64,000 nucleotides of DNA, from positions 1,721,001 through 1,785,000 of the forward strand of contig NZ_CP090059.1 of NCBI RefSeq assembly GCF_021391395.1. Direction: 5' to 3'. The notes under the pieces are model-generated. The model was given only the letters and a program-made list of their open reading frames with translations. It was not told the DNA's origin and ran no database searches. Below are positions 34,062-42,442 of this stretch, in pieces (the stretch's first letter is position 1; the number at the start of each line of letters is the position of its first letter). The translations under genes were made by a program, and so were the position numbers. This stretch comes from Sphingomonas cannabina (GTDB lineage: Bacteria; Pseudomonadota; Alphaproteobacteria; Sphingomonadales; Sphingomonadaceae).

Positions 34062-36965
34062 CTAGAGCCGGCCGCGGATGCCGAAGAAGAAGGAGCGTCC
34101 CGAATATTCGTAGAAGTTCGGCACGTTGCGATAGGTGTTGAACCGCTTGATCGCCGAGCCGAGGAGGTTCGATCCCTGGACATAGACCGAGAAGTTCTTG
34201 GTCACGTCGTAGGACAGGCTCGCCGACATCTCGTGGTAGGGGTCTTCCTTGACCGGCAGATAGCCGAGGTTGCCCGACTGCGCATAGACGTAGCGCGACT
34301 GGTAGCTGTACGACACCTGCGCGCCGATGCCGTGGTTCTCATAGAACAGCTTGGCGTTGGCCGAGAAGGGGATCGCCCCCGGCAGATCGGTGGTGATGTC
34401 GCCCGACTTGGCCCGCGAATGGTTGTAGGTCGCGTTCGCCTGGATGCCGAAGCCGTTGTCGAGGAAATACTGGCCACCGACCTCGATGCCGTAGACGTTG
34501 GCGCTGTCGCCGTTGACGACCTGATACTCGACGAAGTTGAAGTTCTGCTGCTGGTTGGCCGGCTGGTTGGTCGGCGTGACGACCACGTCGACCGGGATCG
34601 TCGAGACGAAGTTGGTGATGTGCTTGTAGAAAGCCGCGGCGGTCAGCGCGAGGCGGTTGGTCGGGTAATATTCGAGCGAGACGTCGAACTGGTCCGCCTC
34701 GGTCGGCTTCAGGTTGGGGTTGCCGGCGTCGTAGATGATGTAGGTGCCCGACTGCGCCGACGTCGCGTCCTTGGCCGGGGACAGCTCGCCGAAGGTCGGC
34801 CGCGAGATCGCCTGCGAGGCGGCGAGGCGTACGCGGAAGCCGTCGGCGATGTCGTAGGAGAAATTGGCCGCCGGCAGCAGGCGCAGATAGTCGCCGCCGC
34901 CCGTGATGTCGTCCACGGGATTGAAGTTCACGTCATTGTCCTGCGTGCCGACGCGCGGGATGATGCTGGCGATGGTGGCGCCGTAGCCGGTCGACGACAC
35001 CTTGGTCGACACCAGCCGTGCGCCGAGGTCCGCGCGCCAGCCCTGGCCTTCCAGGTTGAACTGGACATAGCCCGCCCAGGTCCGCTCCTTGATGAGATAG
35101 GAGGCGGGCAGGTCGGCCTCGATCACCTGCGTCGAATAGCCGGCAGGGTAGGGCGACAAGGAGCAGCCGGGGATCGGCGTCCCGGTCGCGTCCAGGCAGC
35201 TGTTGGGATCGAGGATCGCCGGATTGTTGTCCGCCCGCGGCAGCGCTGCGAGGTAGGTGTCGATGTCGAAATAGGGGAAGTTGCGCGGGAAATTCCCCCG
35301 CCGCTTCGACAGGATATTCTCGCGTCCCGGCTGCACCACGTCCGCGCCGAGCTGGCCGAAGGTGAAGGGGTAGCCGCAATAGTTGCAGGACGTCGTGTAT
35401 TGGTTGTCGATCTGGTCGACGGTCTTCCTGCGGTCGGTCCAGGCGACGCCGAAGGTGATCGACTTGAAGATGTCGTTGCCGACCTCATACTCGCCGTCGA
35501 GCTTCACGCCCTGGGTGCGGTCGGCGATGTTCTGGCCCTGGATGCCGATGTAGTGGGCGCGGAAATCGTCGTTGGTCGCCTGGTCGAGCGTCCGCCCGCC
35601 GGGGATGGTGATGGCGAGATCGGGCAGGCCGTTGTCGCGGGTGGCGAACGATGCCGAGGCGCCCGGGATGCCCGCCACGACGAAGCGGTTCTGCCCGCCG
35701 CTGTTGTCGGTGGCCTTGCCGTAATAGCCGTCGAGCGCGAACTTCCACTTCTCGCCCGCCCGCCAGTCGATGCGGCCGCCGATCTGATAGGTCTCGCTCT
35801 TGCGCGGCTCGTCGGTGGTCAGCACCTCGGCGACGAGATCGTTGACGTTGAAGCCGGTGACGACGTTGTTGCCGTCGGTGCGGATCGAGGCGGGGTCCCA
35901 GCGCAGCGATCCGTCGTCGCCGAGCGGGTTGAGATAGTTGGACGAACGGTAGTTGTGCTGCGTCACGTCGAAGTGGCTGTAGAGGCCGTCGATCGTCAGC
36001 TCGAAATCGCTCGACGGCTTCCACTGGAACGATCCCGCCGCGCCGATCCGCTCGCGCTCGCCGCTCACATAGCCGACGCTGTAGTAGTCGGGCCAGATAT
36101 AGGCCGGACCGTTCGCGTCCGGGTCGACCCGCCCGTCGCCGTTGAAGTCGATGCCATAGCCGGCTTCGGTGCCGTCGGTGATCGAATACTCGCCGAGGTT
36201 GTCGGTGCGGAACTTGTACTTGTTGTAGCTGCCGCCCAGCACGATCCCCATGGTGTCGTCGGCGAAGGTGGTGCTGACCACGCCGGTGACCTTGTAGCCG
36301 CCCTTGTCGACCAGGTCGTTGTACTGCCCCTCGATCGAGGCGGAGGCATGGAAGCCCTTGCGGTCGAGCGGGCGCGCGGTGCGCAGGTCGACGTTGCCGC
36401 CGATGCTGCCTTCCAGCTCGGACGCGCGGACCGCCTTCTGCACCTCGGCGCCGGAGATGATCTCGGACGGCAGCACGTCGAAGGAGAAGGAGCGGTCGGG
36501 CCCGTCGGTCGGCAGGATGCGCCCGTTGAGCGTGGTGATCGCGAAATTCTCGCCGAGCCCGCGGACGGTGATGGCGCGCCCCTCGCCGCGGCCGTCGCGG
36601 CCGACGGTCACGCCCGGGATGTTGGCGAGCGCTTCGGCCACGTTGCGGTTGGGGAATTTGCCGAGCTCCTCGGCGGAGATGGCATCGACGATGGTGTCGG
36701 CGTCGCGCTTGGCCTGGATCGAGCGCAACAGGCTGCCGCGGACGCCGCGGACGACGATGTCGGGACCCGCGGCCGTCTCGGTGCTATCCGTGGCATCGGG
36801 CTGCTGGGCCGGATCGGACAGGACCGTCGAGGGGTCGGGTGCGGCGGTCGAGGACTGCGGGTCGTCAGGCTGGTTCGCCTGGGCAGCCGCTGCGGAGGCG
36901 GCCAGCAGCGCCGTCGCGCTGGCTCCAGCGAGCACCACCGTCCGCCACTTACGCCCTCTCGTCAT
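34062..36965 (-). CDS. TonB-dependent receptor of the galactosamine-type locus
   Basis: A 967-aa outer-membrane receptor. The signal peptide around VVLAGASATALLAASAAAAQA is followed by a linker, the TonB-box-like PDIVVRGVRGS, the plug (LGKFPNRNVAEALANIPGVT, AITVRGLGENFAITTLNGR) and a barrel ending in aromatic GRSFFFGIRGRL. The open frame runs on into the divergent DeoR gene, so the start is set at ATG 36965 with AAGGGG seven bases upstream (ATG 36971 is possible but too close to it). It shares a promoter region carrying TTTCG repeats with the DeoR gene. Ligand inferred to be a galactosamine-containing oligosaccharide. Confidence 0.92.
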   Translation of the reverse strand: MTRGRKWRTVVLAGASATALLAASAAAAQANQPDDPQSSTAAPDPSTVLSDPAQQPDATDSTETAAGPDIVVRGVRGSLLRSIQAKRDADTIVDAISAEELGKFPNRNVAEALANIPGVTVGRDGRGEGRAITVRGLGENFAITTLNGRILPTDGPDRSFSFDVLPSEIISGAEVQKAVRASELEGSIGGNVDLRTARPLDRKGFHASASIEGQYNDLVDKGGYKVTGVVSTTFADDTMGIVLGGSYNKYKFRTDNLGEYSITDGTEAGYGIDFNGDGRVDPDANGPAYIWPDYYSVGYVSGERERIGAAGSFQWKPSSDFELTIDGLYSHFDVTQHNYRSSNYLNPLGDDGSLRWDPASIRTDGNNVVTGFNVNDLVAEVLTTDEPRKSETYQIGGRIDWRAGEKWKFALDGYYGKATDNSGGQNRFVVAGIPGASASFATRDNGLPDLAITIPGGRTLDQATNDDFRAHYIGIQGQNIADRTQGVKLDGEYEVGNDIFKSITFGVAWTDRRKTVDQIDNQYTTSCNYCGYPFTFGQLGADVVQPGRENILSKRRGNFPRNFPYFDIDTYLAALPRADNNPAILDPNSCLDATGTPIPGCSLSPYPAGYSTQVIEADLPASYLIKERTWAGYVQFNLEGQGWRADLGARLVSTKVSSTGYGATIASIIPRVGTQDNDVNFNPVDDITGGGDYLRLLPAANFSYDIADGFRVRLAASQAISRPTFGELSPAKDATSAQSGTYIIYDAGNPNLKPTEADQFDVSLEYYPTNRLALTAAAFYKHITNFVSTIPVDVVVTPTNQPANQQQNFNFVEYQVVNGDSANVYGIEVGGQYFLDNGFGIQANATYNHSRAKSGDITTDLPGAIPFSANAKLFYENHGIGAQVSYSYQSRYVYAQSGNLGYLPVKEDPYHEMSASLSYDVTKNFSVYVQGSNLLGSAIKRFNTYRNVPNFYEYSGRSFFFGIRGRL

Positions 36966-37029
36966 CACCATTCCCCTTCGATGTTTCGCCACATTCTGCT
37001 CGGCTCTGGTGAACCGTCGGCGCGATATA

Positions 37030-37088
37030 TTTCGTTTTCGTAACCCGCCTGTAGCAACACTGTCAAACAGAAAAGAAACGAAACGACG
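37030..37088. promoter_or_regulatory. AgaR-like operator repeats in the receptor/deoR divergent promoter
   Basis: TTTCGTTTTCG at 37030-37040 and, on the opposite strand, TTTCGTTTCTTTT at 37071-37086 are direct repeats of a TTTCG unit. DeoR-family AgaR regulators bind directly repeated CTTTC/TTTCRTTT motifs. The two clusters flank the middle of the 178-bp divergent intergenic region, each on the side expected to control one gene. Confidence 0.6.
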
Positions 37089-37143
37089 GCAATGTTGTCG
37101 GGCGCATCCCATGTTGATAAGCATCGCGTAACAGGAGGTTTTC

Positions 37144-37923
37144 ATGTCCGTCACCCGGGACACCAGCGAGAGACGTCAGCAGATCAGCGCGCTCGTGCGC
37201 GAGCGGGGGAGCGTGCAGGTGGCGCCGCTGGCGGCGCGGTTCGGGGTATCGGTGCAGACGATCCGCAAGGACCTGCATTTCCTGGAGAAGCGCGGCGTCG
37301 CCGAGCGGTCCTACGGCGGTGCGATCTCCGCCGATGCGGTGAACGTCGCGGTCGAGCCCTCCGTCGAGACCAAGCGGGCGATCCACATCGACGAGAAGGC
37401 GCGGATCGGGGCGCTGGCGGCGTCGATGGTGAAGCCGGGCGATTCGATCGTGCTCGATTCGGGCACGACCGCGCTGCAGATCGCGCACCACCTGCCGGAC
37501 GACGAGGATATCACCGTCCTGACCAACGATCTCGACATCGTGTGCGCGCTCGCGCGCAAGGAGCGGATCACGGTGGTGATGCTGGGCGGCACGCTGCGCC
37601 GTCGCAACCGTGCCTTCTATGGCGCGCAGACGGTGGGCGCGCTCGACGACCTCCATGTAGACAAGCTGTTCCTGGGCGTGGACGGCTTCGATCTCGAACG
37701 CGGCATCACCACCCATTTCGAGCCCGAGGCGATGCTGAACCGCAAGATGGTGCAGGCCGCGCGGCAGGTGATCGCGGTGACCGACCGCTCGAAGTTCGGC
37801 CGCGTCTGCCTCCACCGCATCCTCAACGTCGGCGAGATCGACGATCTCGTCACCGACGCGACCGAGGCCGACGGGATGCACGCCGCCGCCGACCGGCTCG
37901 GGTTCCGGCTGCACATCGTCTGA
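37144..37923 (+). CDS. DeoR-family transcriptional regulator, AgaR-like
   Basis: A 259-aa repressor. The N-terminal HTH (about 8-60: ERRQQISALVRERGSVQVAP, then FGVSVQTIRKDLHFLEKRG) is of the DeoR type. The C-terminal sugar-phosphate-sensing domain has VLDSGTTALQIAHHL, VVMLGGTLRRRNRAFYG and KLFLGVDGFD, plus the GITTHFEPEAMLNRKM segment typical of the AgaR/GlpR group. GGAGG lies six bases before the ATG. It sits in a locus with AgaS and KbaZ homologs and repeats of the AgaR operator type, so it likely responds to tagatose-6-phosphate or a galactosamine phosphate. Confidence 0.88.
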   Translation: MSVTRDTSERRQQISALVRERGSVQVAPLAARFGVSVQTIRKDLHFLEKRGVAERSYGGAISADAVNVAVEPSVETKRAIHIDEKARIGALAASMVKPGDSIVLDSGTTALQIAHHLPDDEDITVLTNDLDIVCALARKERITVVMLGGTLRRRNRAFYGAQTVGALDDLHVDKLFLGVDGFDLERGITTHFEPEAMLNRKMVQAARQVIAVTDRSKFGRVCLHRILNVGEIDDLVTDATEADGMHAAADRLGFRLHIV

Positions 37924-37968
37924 GGGTTCGCCCGCCTGCGATGGGGCGACCGGTTTCCATGCACTATC

Positions 37969-38074
37969 GTCACCCCGGACTTGTTCCGGGGTCCACTCAT
38001 CGTCTTCGTGAGGCGAAAGAGCCTCTCGCGCTACCCGTGCGGCACGGTGGCCCCCGGAACAAGTCCGGGGTGAC
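37969..38074. repeat. Paired 23-bp palindromic repeats
   Basis: The arm at 37969-37991 (GTCACCCCGGACTTGTTCCG...) is the exact reverse complement of 38052-38074. Each arm is also a hairpin by itself (CCCCGGA-N5-TCCGGGG), so the unit can fold as one long cruciform or two small stems. It lies between the convergent DeoR and amidohydrolase genes, a likely bidirectional terminator. This is a REP-like element distinct from families A and B. Confidence 0.85.
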
Positions 38075-38110
38075 GGTGGGGGTGGGGCTTGTCCACCCAG
38101 GCAAACGCAG

Positions 38111-39214
38111 TCAGCCCTTCAGATGGAAGAACCGCTGCGCGTTCTTCCAGTAGATCTTGTCGATCACGTCCCGAGGTAGGTTGAGCCCCTTCGCATCCGC
38201 GTTGATCGCATCCACCCGCTGGCTGAGCGGCGTCGCCAGGTAGCGCCAGTCGGCGCGCCACACCCGGTCGGCCTCCTCGGCGAAGTTGCCGGTTGCGGGC
38301 GGGTTCTGGGCGCGGGCGGCGGGATCGGGCGGGCTGTCGGTCAGGTCCGTGCCGTACAGGATGCGGTCCTGGTACTTGATGAAGAACGCGCGCACCTTGG
38401 CGAGGTCGGCGTTGGACTGGACCTGGAGGTTCGACATGCGTGCCGCCAGGTCCACCACCGTGTTGGGATAACGGTCGAAGAAGCGGGCAAGCTCGTCCAC
38501 GCTCCATTCCAGACTCGCCATGTGCGCGCCGTCGAAGGCGAGCTTCGGGTGCCGCGCCACGAAGCGGTCGCGCGCGGCCATCAGCGCCTCGTAGCTCGGC
38601 TCCTCCGGATGCAGGTACATGTAATATTCGGGATGCTCGCGGAAATAGCTGCGGTCGTTCTCCGTCGTCATCTGGTCGAGCGGCAGCCAGCAGTTCTTGG
38701 GCTCGGCCTGATGCGCGATCAGCGGGATGCCGCGCTGCTCGAGATGCGCCATCACGCCGTCGAAGCGCGGATCGTCCAGGAACACGCGCTTGCCGTCGGC
38801 ATCCTTGGCGACCATGCCGATGTTCTTCCACACCTTCACCGCGATGGCGCCCTCAGCGAACGCCGCGTCGAGCGCGCGGATGGTGCGCTCCGTCCACCCC
38901 GGCGTGCCGAAGCCCTGCATCGAGAAGGTGGTGGCGAAATGGAAATGCTTCGGATCGGCCGCCCGCATCCGATGGGCGACCGTCGCCTGCTCCGCGAGCG
39001 GCGGAAAATCCGGATAATCCACGTTGATCGACAGCAGCTCGAACCCGTCGCGGCGCACGAGTTCCAGAAAGCGCCGGTCGTCGACGTTGGCATGGAAATG
39101 CGCGTCGAACTTGGCGACCTTGGCGAAATCCGCCTCGCTATAGCCCGCCTCCCGTGCAGCGCCGATCAGCAGCGCCGATCCGGTCAAAAGCAGCATCCTG
39201 GCCATCATCCGCAT
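38111..39214 (-). CDS. Exported amidohydrolase (amidohydrolase 2 family)
   Basis: A 367-aa protein with a signal-peptide-like N-terminus (MRMMARMLLLTGSALLIGAA) and a metal-dependent TIM-barrel amidohydrolase_2 domain. FDAHFHANVDD supplies the HxH metal ligands, AHQAEP the next His, LAFDGAHMAS another, and the final ILYGTDLTD the catalytic Asp. The frame is open far upstream; ATG 39214 with GGGAGG five bases before is chosen. It is divergent from GH36 over TTTCG repeats, so it belongs to the same regulon. The substrate is unknown; periplasmic deacylation of an amino-sugar glycan is one possibility. Confidence 0.8.
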   Translation of the reverse strand: MRMMARMLLLTGSALLIGAAREAGYSEADFAKVAKFDAHFHANVDDRRFLELVRRDGFELLSINVDYPDFPPLAEQATVAHRMRAADPKHFHFATTFSMQGFGTPGWTERTIRALDAAFAEGAIAVKVWKNIGMVAKDADGKRVFLDDPRFDGVMAHLEQRGIPLIAHQAEPKNCWLPLDQMTTENDRSYFREHPEYYMYLHPEEPSYEALMAARDRFVARHPKLAFDGAHMASLEWSVDELARFFDRYPNTVVDLAARMSNLQVQSNADLAKVRAFFIKYQDRILYGTDLTDSPPDPAARAQNPPATGNFAEEADRVWRADWRYLATPLSQRVDAINADAKGLNLPRDVIDKIYWKNAQRFFHLKG

Positions 39215-39227
39215 CGCGACCTCCCAA

Positions 39228-39246
39228 ACGAAAACGAAACGAAACG
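39228..39246. promoter_or_regulatory. AgaR-like operator repeats between amidohydrolase and GH36 genes
   Basis: ACGAAAACGAAACGAAACG reads on the minus strand as CGTTTCGTTTCGTTTTCGT, three to four tandem TTTCG units, the clearest copy in the locus. It is 14 bp upstream of the amidohydrolase ATG and about 117 bp upstream of the GH36 ATG. Confidence 0.65.
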
Positions 39247-39362
39247 CTCGATTATGTTGCGTTTTTGATTTGCGCCGCGCGAGCGGTTGGTGCAAGCTCT
39301 TTCTCAACCGCCGCTCGTCGCCCCCGGTGGCGAGGCCGGCCACTGGAAGGAGAGCCAGCGAC

Positions 39363-41456
39363 ATGCCGTCCAATCCCGTCACCCGCCGGATCATGCTCGG
39401 GCGCCTGCTGGCCAGTGGGGCGCTGATCGCCGCTCCGGCGATGACCGGCCGGGCTTGGGCGGCCGCGCCGGCGGGCGTGCGGCTGTCGGACGGCACGCTG
39501 ACCATCGATTTCGACGCGGCGATGCGCTCGACCGTGTCGCACGCCGGCAAAGCCGTGACGCCGGGCGGGGCGGGGGAGGCATTGTTCCTCGCCGATCGCC
39601 GGCCGGTCGACCGCTTCCTCCTGCTCGACCACCAGGAGGCTCCGGTCAGCGGTCCGCACGGCGCCGGGCGGCAGCATCGCCTGCGCGGCACCGCCGAGGG
39701 CGCGGTGGAGCAGCAGCTCGCGATCACCTTCTTCGATCGCTATCCCGGCCTCGCTCTCTACGAGGTGCGCTTCCGCAATACCGGGACGGCGCCGCTGGCC
39801 GTCGCGGGCTGGCGGATCGCGACGCACGACCTGCTCGCGCATCCCGACGGCGCCTGGAGCTTCGCGGGCGCCTCCTATCCCGATCGGCGCGACTGGGTGC
39901 AGAAGGTCGGTCCAGGCTTCGAGCAGCGCAACTTCATGGGCATGAACGGCTCCGATTATGGCGGCGGCACGCCCGTCGCGGTGGTGTGGCGCCGCGACGT
40001 CGGGCTGGCGGTCGGCCATGTCGAGACGGTGCCGCGCCTCGTCTCGCTGCCGGTGGCGGCGCAGCCCGACGGCACCCGCATCGGCCTCACCGGCGACGAG
40101 CCGGCGCTGCTCGCGCCCGGCGCCACGCTGACGCTCCCGACCTCCTTCCTGATGGTGCACACGGGCGACCATTTCCGCCCGCTCGACGCCTATCGCCGCA
40201 TCATGGCCGAGCGCGGGCTGGCGGCGCCGGCGATTCCCGAATCGAGCTACGGCCCGATCTGGTGCGCCTGGGGCTATGAGCGCAACTTCACCACCGAGCA
40301 GGTCTACGGCACGCTGCCCAAGGCGAAGGAGCTCGGCTTCGAATGGGCGGTGCTCGACGACGGCTGGCAGACCGCCGAGGGCGACTGGAAGATCGACCGC
40401 ACCAAGTTCCCGCGCGGCGATGCCGACATGAAGGCCTTCGCCGACCGCATCAAGGCGGAGGGGATGCGTCCGCGGCTGTGGCTGGCGCCGCTCGCGGTCG
40501 ATCCGGGCACCGACCTGCTGCGCGACCATCCCGATATGCTGCTGCTCGATCAGAACGGCGCGGCGCAGAACGTCAGCTGGTGGAGCGCCTTCACCCTGTG
40601 CCCGGCCTATCAGCCGACGGTGGATTTCTTCCGTGCCCAGGTGCGCCGCATCATCGGCGACTGGGGGTATGAAGGGCTCAAGCTCGACGGCCAGCACCTC
40701 AACGGCGTCGCGCCCTGCTACAACCCCGCGCACAACCACGCCCGGCCCGAGGAATCCTACGAGAAGCTGCAGGATTTCTGGAAGGCGATCTACGACGAGG
40801 CGATCTCGATCAACCCGCAGGCGATCGTCGAGCTCTGCCCCTGCGGCGACAGCTTCGCCTTCCACAACATCCCGGCGATGAACAACACGCCGGCATCCGA
40901 CCCCACCTCGTCGTGGCAGGTCCGCTCGAAGGGCAAGACGTTCAAGGCGCTGATGGGGCCCTCGGCGCCCTATTCCGGCGACCATGTCGAGCTCAGCGAC
41001 GGGCGCGACGACTTCGCCTCGACCTACGGCATCGGCGCGATCCCCTCGACCAAGTTCACCTGGCCCAGGGATACGCCCGATCCCACCGACCAGCTGCCGC
41101 CCGGCGGCTTCGTGCTGACGCCGGAGAAGGAGGCGCTCTGGCGCAAGTGGATCGATCTCTACAAGGCGAACATGCTCGCCAAGGGGACGTATCTGGGCGG
41201 CCTCTACGACATCGGCTTCGACAAGCCGGAGGCGCATGCGATCGAGAAGGACGGCGCGCTGCATTATGCCTTCTACGCGGACAAATGGGACGGCCCGATC
41301 GCGCTGCGCGGGCTGGGCGAAGGAAACTACACGCTGACCGACGCCTTCACCGGCCGCGCGCTCGGCACGGCGACCCGGACGCGCAGCACCATTCCCGCGG
41401 CGTTCGAGCGATTCCTCCTGGTGCGCGCCACCCCGGCCCAGGGCGCCGCCGCGTGA
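39363..41456 (+). CDS. GH36-family alpha-galactosidase / alpha-N-acetylgalactosaminidase
   Basis: A 697-aa exported glycosidase. The N-terminus TRRIMLGRLLASGALIAAPA carries a twin-arginine signal. A beta-sandwich domain precedes a TIM barrel from about 280 (AVLDDGWQTAEGDWKID, MRPRLWLAPLAVDPG). The nucleophile is D442 in LKLDGQH, and a likely acid/base is D513 in ASDPTSSW; their 71-residue spacing matches characterised GH36 enzymes (about 70). GH36 contains both alpha-galactosidases and alpha-GalNAcases; the amino-sugar genes downstream favour the latter. The ATG at 39363 has AAGGAGAG upstream. The stop overlaps the DMT gene. Confidence 0.88.
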   Translation: MPSNPVTRRIMLGRLLASGALIAAPAMTGRAWAAAPAGVRLSDGTLTIDFDAAMRSTVSHAGKAVTPGGAGEALFLADRRPVDRFLLLDHQEAPVSGPHGAGRQHRLRGTAEGAVEQQLAITFFDRYPGLALYEVRFRNTGTAPLAVAGWRIATHDLLAHPDGAWSFAGASYPDRRDWVQKVGPGFEQRNFMGMNGSDYGGGTPVAVVWRRDVGLAVGHVETVPRLVSLPVAAQPDGTRIGLTGDEPALLAPGATLTLPTSFLMVHTGDHFRPLDAYRRIMAERGLAAPAIPESSYGPIWCAWGYERNFTTEQVYGTLPKAKELGFEWAVLDDGWQTAEGDWKIDRTKFPRGDADMKAFADRIKAEGMRPRLWLAPLAVDPGTDLLRDHPDMLLLDQNGAAQNVSWWSAFTLCPAYQPTVDFFRAQVRRIIGDWGYEGLKLDGQHLNGVAPCYNPAHNHARPEESYEKLQDFWKAIYDEAISINPQAIVELCPCGDSFAFHNIPAMNNTPASDPTSSWQVRSKGKTFKALMGPSAPYSGDHVELSDGRDDFASTYGIGAIPSTKFTWPRDTPDPTDQLPPGGFVLTPEKEALWRKWIDLYKANMLAKGTYLGGLYDIGFDKPEAHAIEKDGALHYAFYADKWDGPIALRGLGEGNYTLTDAFTGRALGTATRTRSTIPAAFERFLLVRATPAQGAAA

Positions 41457-42373
41457 GCCAGGTTGTCGCGCCGTCCAGCCGCGCCTGGCTCGTCAATGCA
41501 TTCGTCACCGTCGTCCTGTGGGGCGTGTGGGGCGCCTTCTCCGGCCTGTCCCCGCAGCACGGTTTCCCCGAGACCTTGGTCTATTGCGTCTGGGCGCTGA
41601 CCATGATCCCGCCGGCGCTCGTCGTGCTGGCGCAGGCGGGATGGAAGCTCGACCGCTCGCCGCGGGCGATCGGCTATGGCCTGGCGATCGGCCTGCTCGG
41701 CGCGGGCGGGCAGATGGTGCTGTTCTACGCCGTCGCGCGGGGGCCGGCCTATCTCATCTTCCCGATCATCTCGCTGTCGCCGGTGGTGACGATCGCGCTC
41801 TCGTTCCTGCTGATGCGCGAGCGGACCGGGAAGCTGGGCGCGTTCGGCATCGTGCTGGCGCTGCTGGCGCTGCCGACCTTCGACTTCGCGCCGGGCAGCG
41901 GGGGAGGCGCGTCGGCGGCGTGGTTGCTGCCGGCGCTGGTGGTGATGCTGTGCTGGGGCGTGCAGGCCTATTTCATGAAGGCGGCCAACCATATCATGTC
42001 GGCCGAGAGCATCTTCGTCTACATGACGCTGACCGGGCTGGTGCTGATCCCGGCCGCCTGGGCGATGACCGACTTCGCCAGGCCGATCAACTGGGGGCTC
42101 GACGGCCCCGGCCTCGCCGCCCTGATCCAGCTGCTCAACGCGATCGGCGCGCTAACCCTGGTGTTCGCCTTCCGCTACGGCAAGGCGATCATCGTCGCGC
42201 CGCTCGCCAATGCCGGGGCGCCGCTCGCCACCGCGCTGATCTCGCTGGTGGTGCTGGGCGTGATGCCCGGGCCGCTCAAGACCGTTGGCATCCTGCTCGC
42301 GCTCGCCGCGTCGCTGCTCCTCGCCATCGAGCCCGATGCCAAGGACGACGAGATGGTTCCCGAGACCGCGTAG
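41453..42373 (+). CDS. DMT-superfamily (EamA) permease
   Basis: A 306-aa inner-membrane protein with ten predicted helices in two EamA halves (VVLWGVWGAFSGLSPQHGFP and SPVVTIALSFLLMRERTG; GALTLVFAFRYGKAIIVAPL and APLATALISLVVLG). It begins with a GTG that overlaps the GH36 stop as GTGA, so the two are translationally coupled. No PTS or MFS sugar transporter is in the cluster, so this permease is the candidate inner-membrane importer for the released amino sugar. That role is inferred. Confidence 0.85.
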   Translation: MSQVVAPSSRAWLVNAFVTVVLWGVWGAFSGLSPQHGFPETLVYCVWALTMIPPALVVLAQAGWKLDRSPRAIGYGLAIGLLGAGGQMVLFYAVARGPAYLIFPIISLSPVVTIALSFLLMRERTGKLGAFGIVLALLALPTFDFAPGSGGGASAAWLLPALVVMLCWGVQAYFMKAANHIMSAESIFVYMTLTGLVLIPAAWAMTDFARPINWGLDGPGLAALIQLLNAIGALTLVFAFRYGKAIIVAPLANAGAPLATALISLVVLGVMPGPLKTVGILLALAASLLLAIEPDAKDDEMVPETA

Positions 42374-42390
42374 TTTCGTTATATTTCGAT
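42374..42390. promoter_or_regulatory. AgaR-like operator repeats upstream of kbaZ
   Basis: TTTCGTT (42374-42380) and TTTCGAT (42384-42390) form a ten-bp-spaced direct repeat directly after the DMT stop and about 50 bp before the kbaZ start, suggesting an internal promoter under the same regulator. Confidence 0.5.
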
Positions 42391-42442
42391 TTATTGCGTT
42401 ATGCGAATTTCATCGCTAACGACGATCCGGAAAGGAGCCGAC

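Noticed and set aside
33945..37043. 1032-aa plus-strand frame over the TonB receptor at 34 kb
   Set aside because: Antisense shadow rich in Val, Asp and Arg; the receptor on the minus strand has signal peptide, plug and C-terminal signature.
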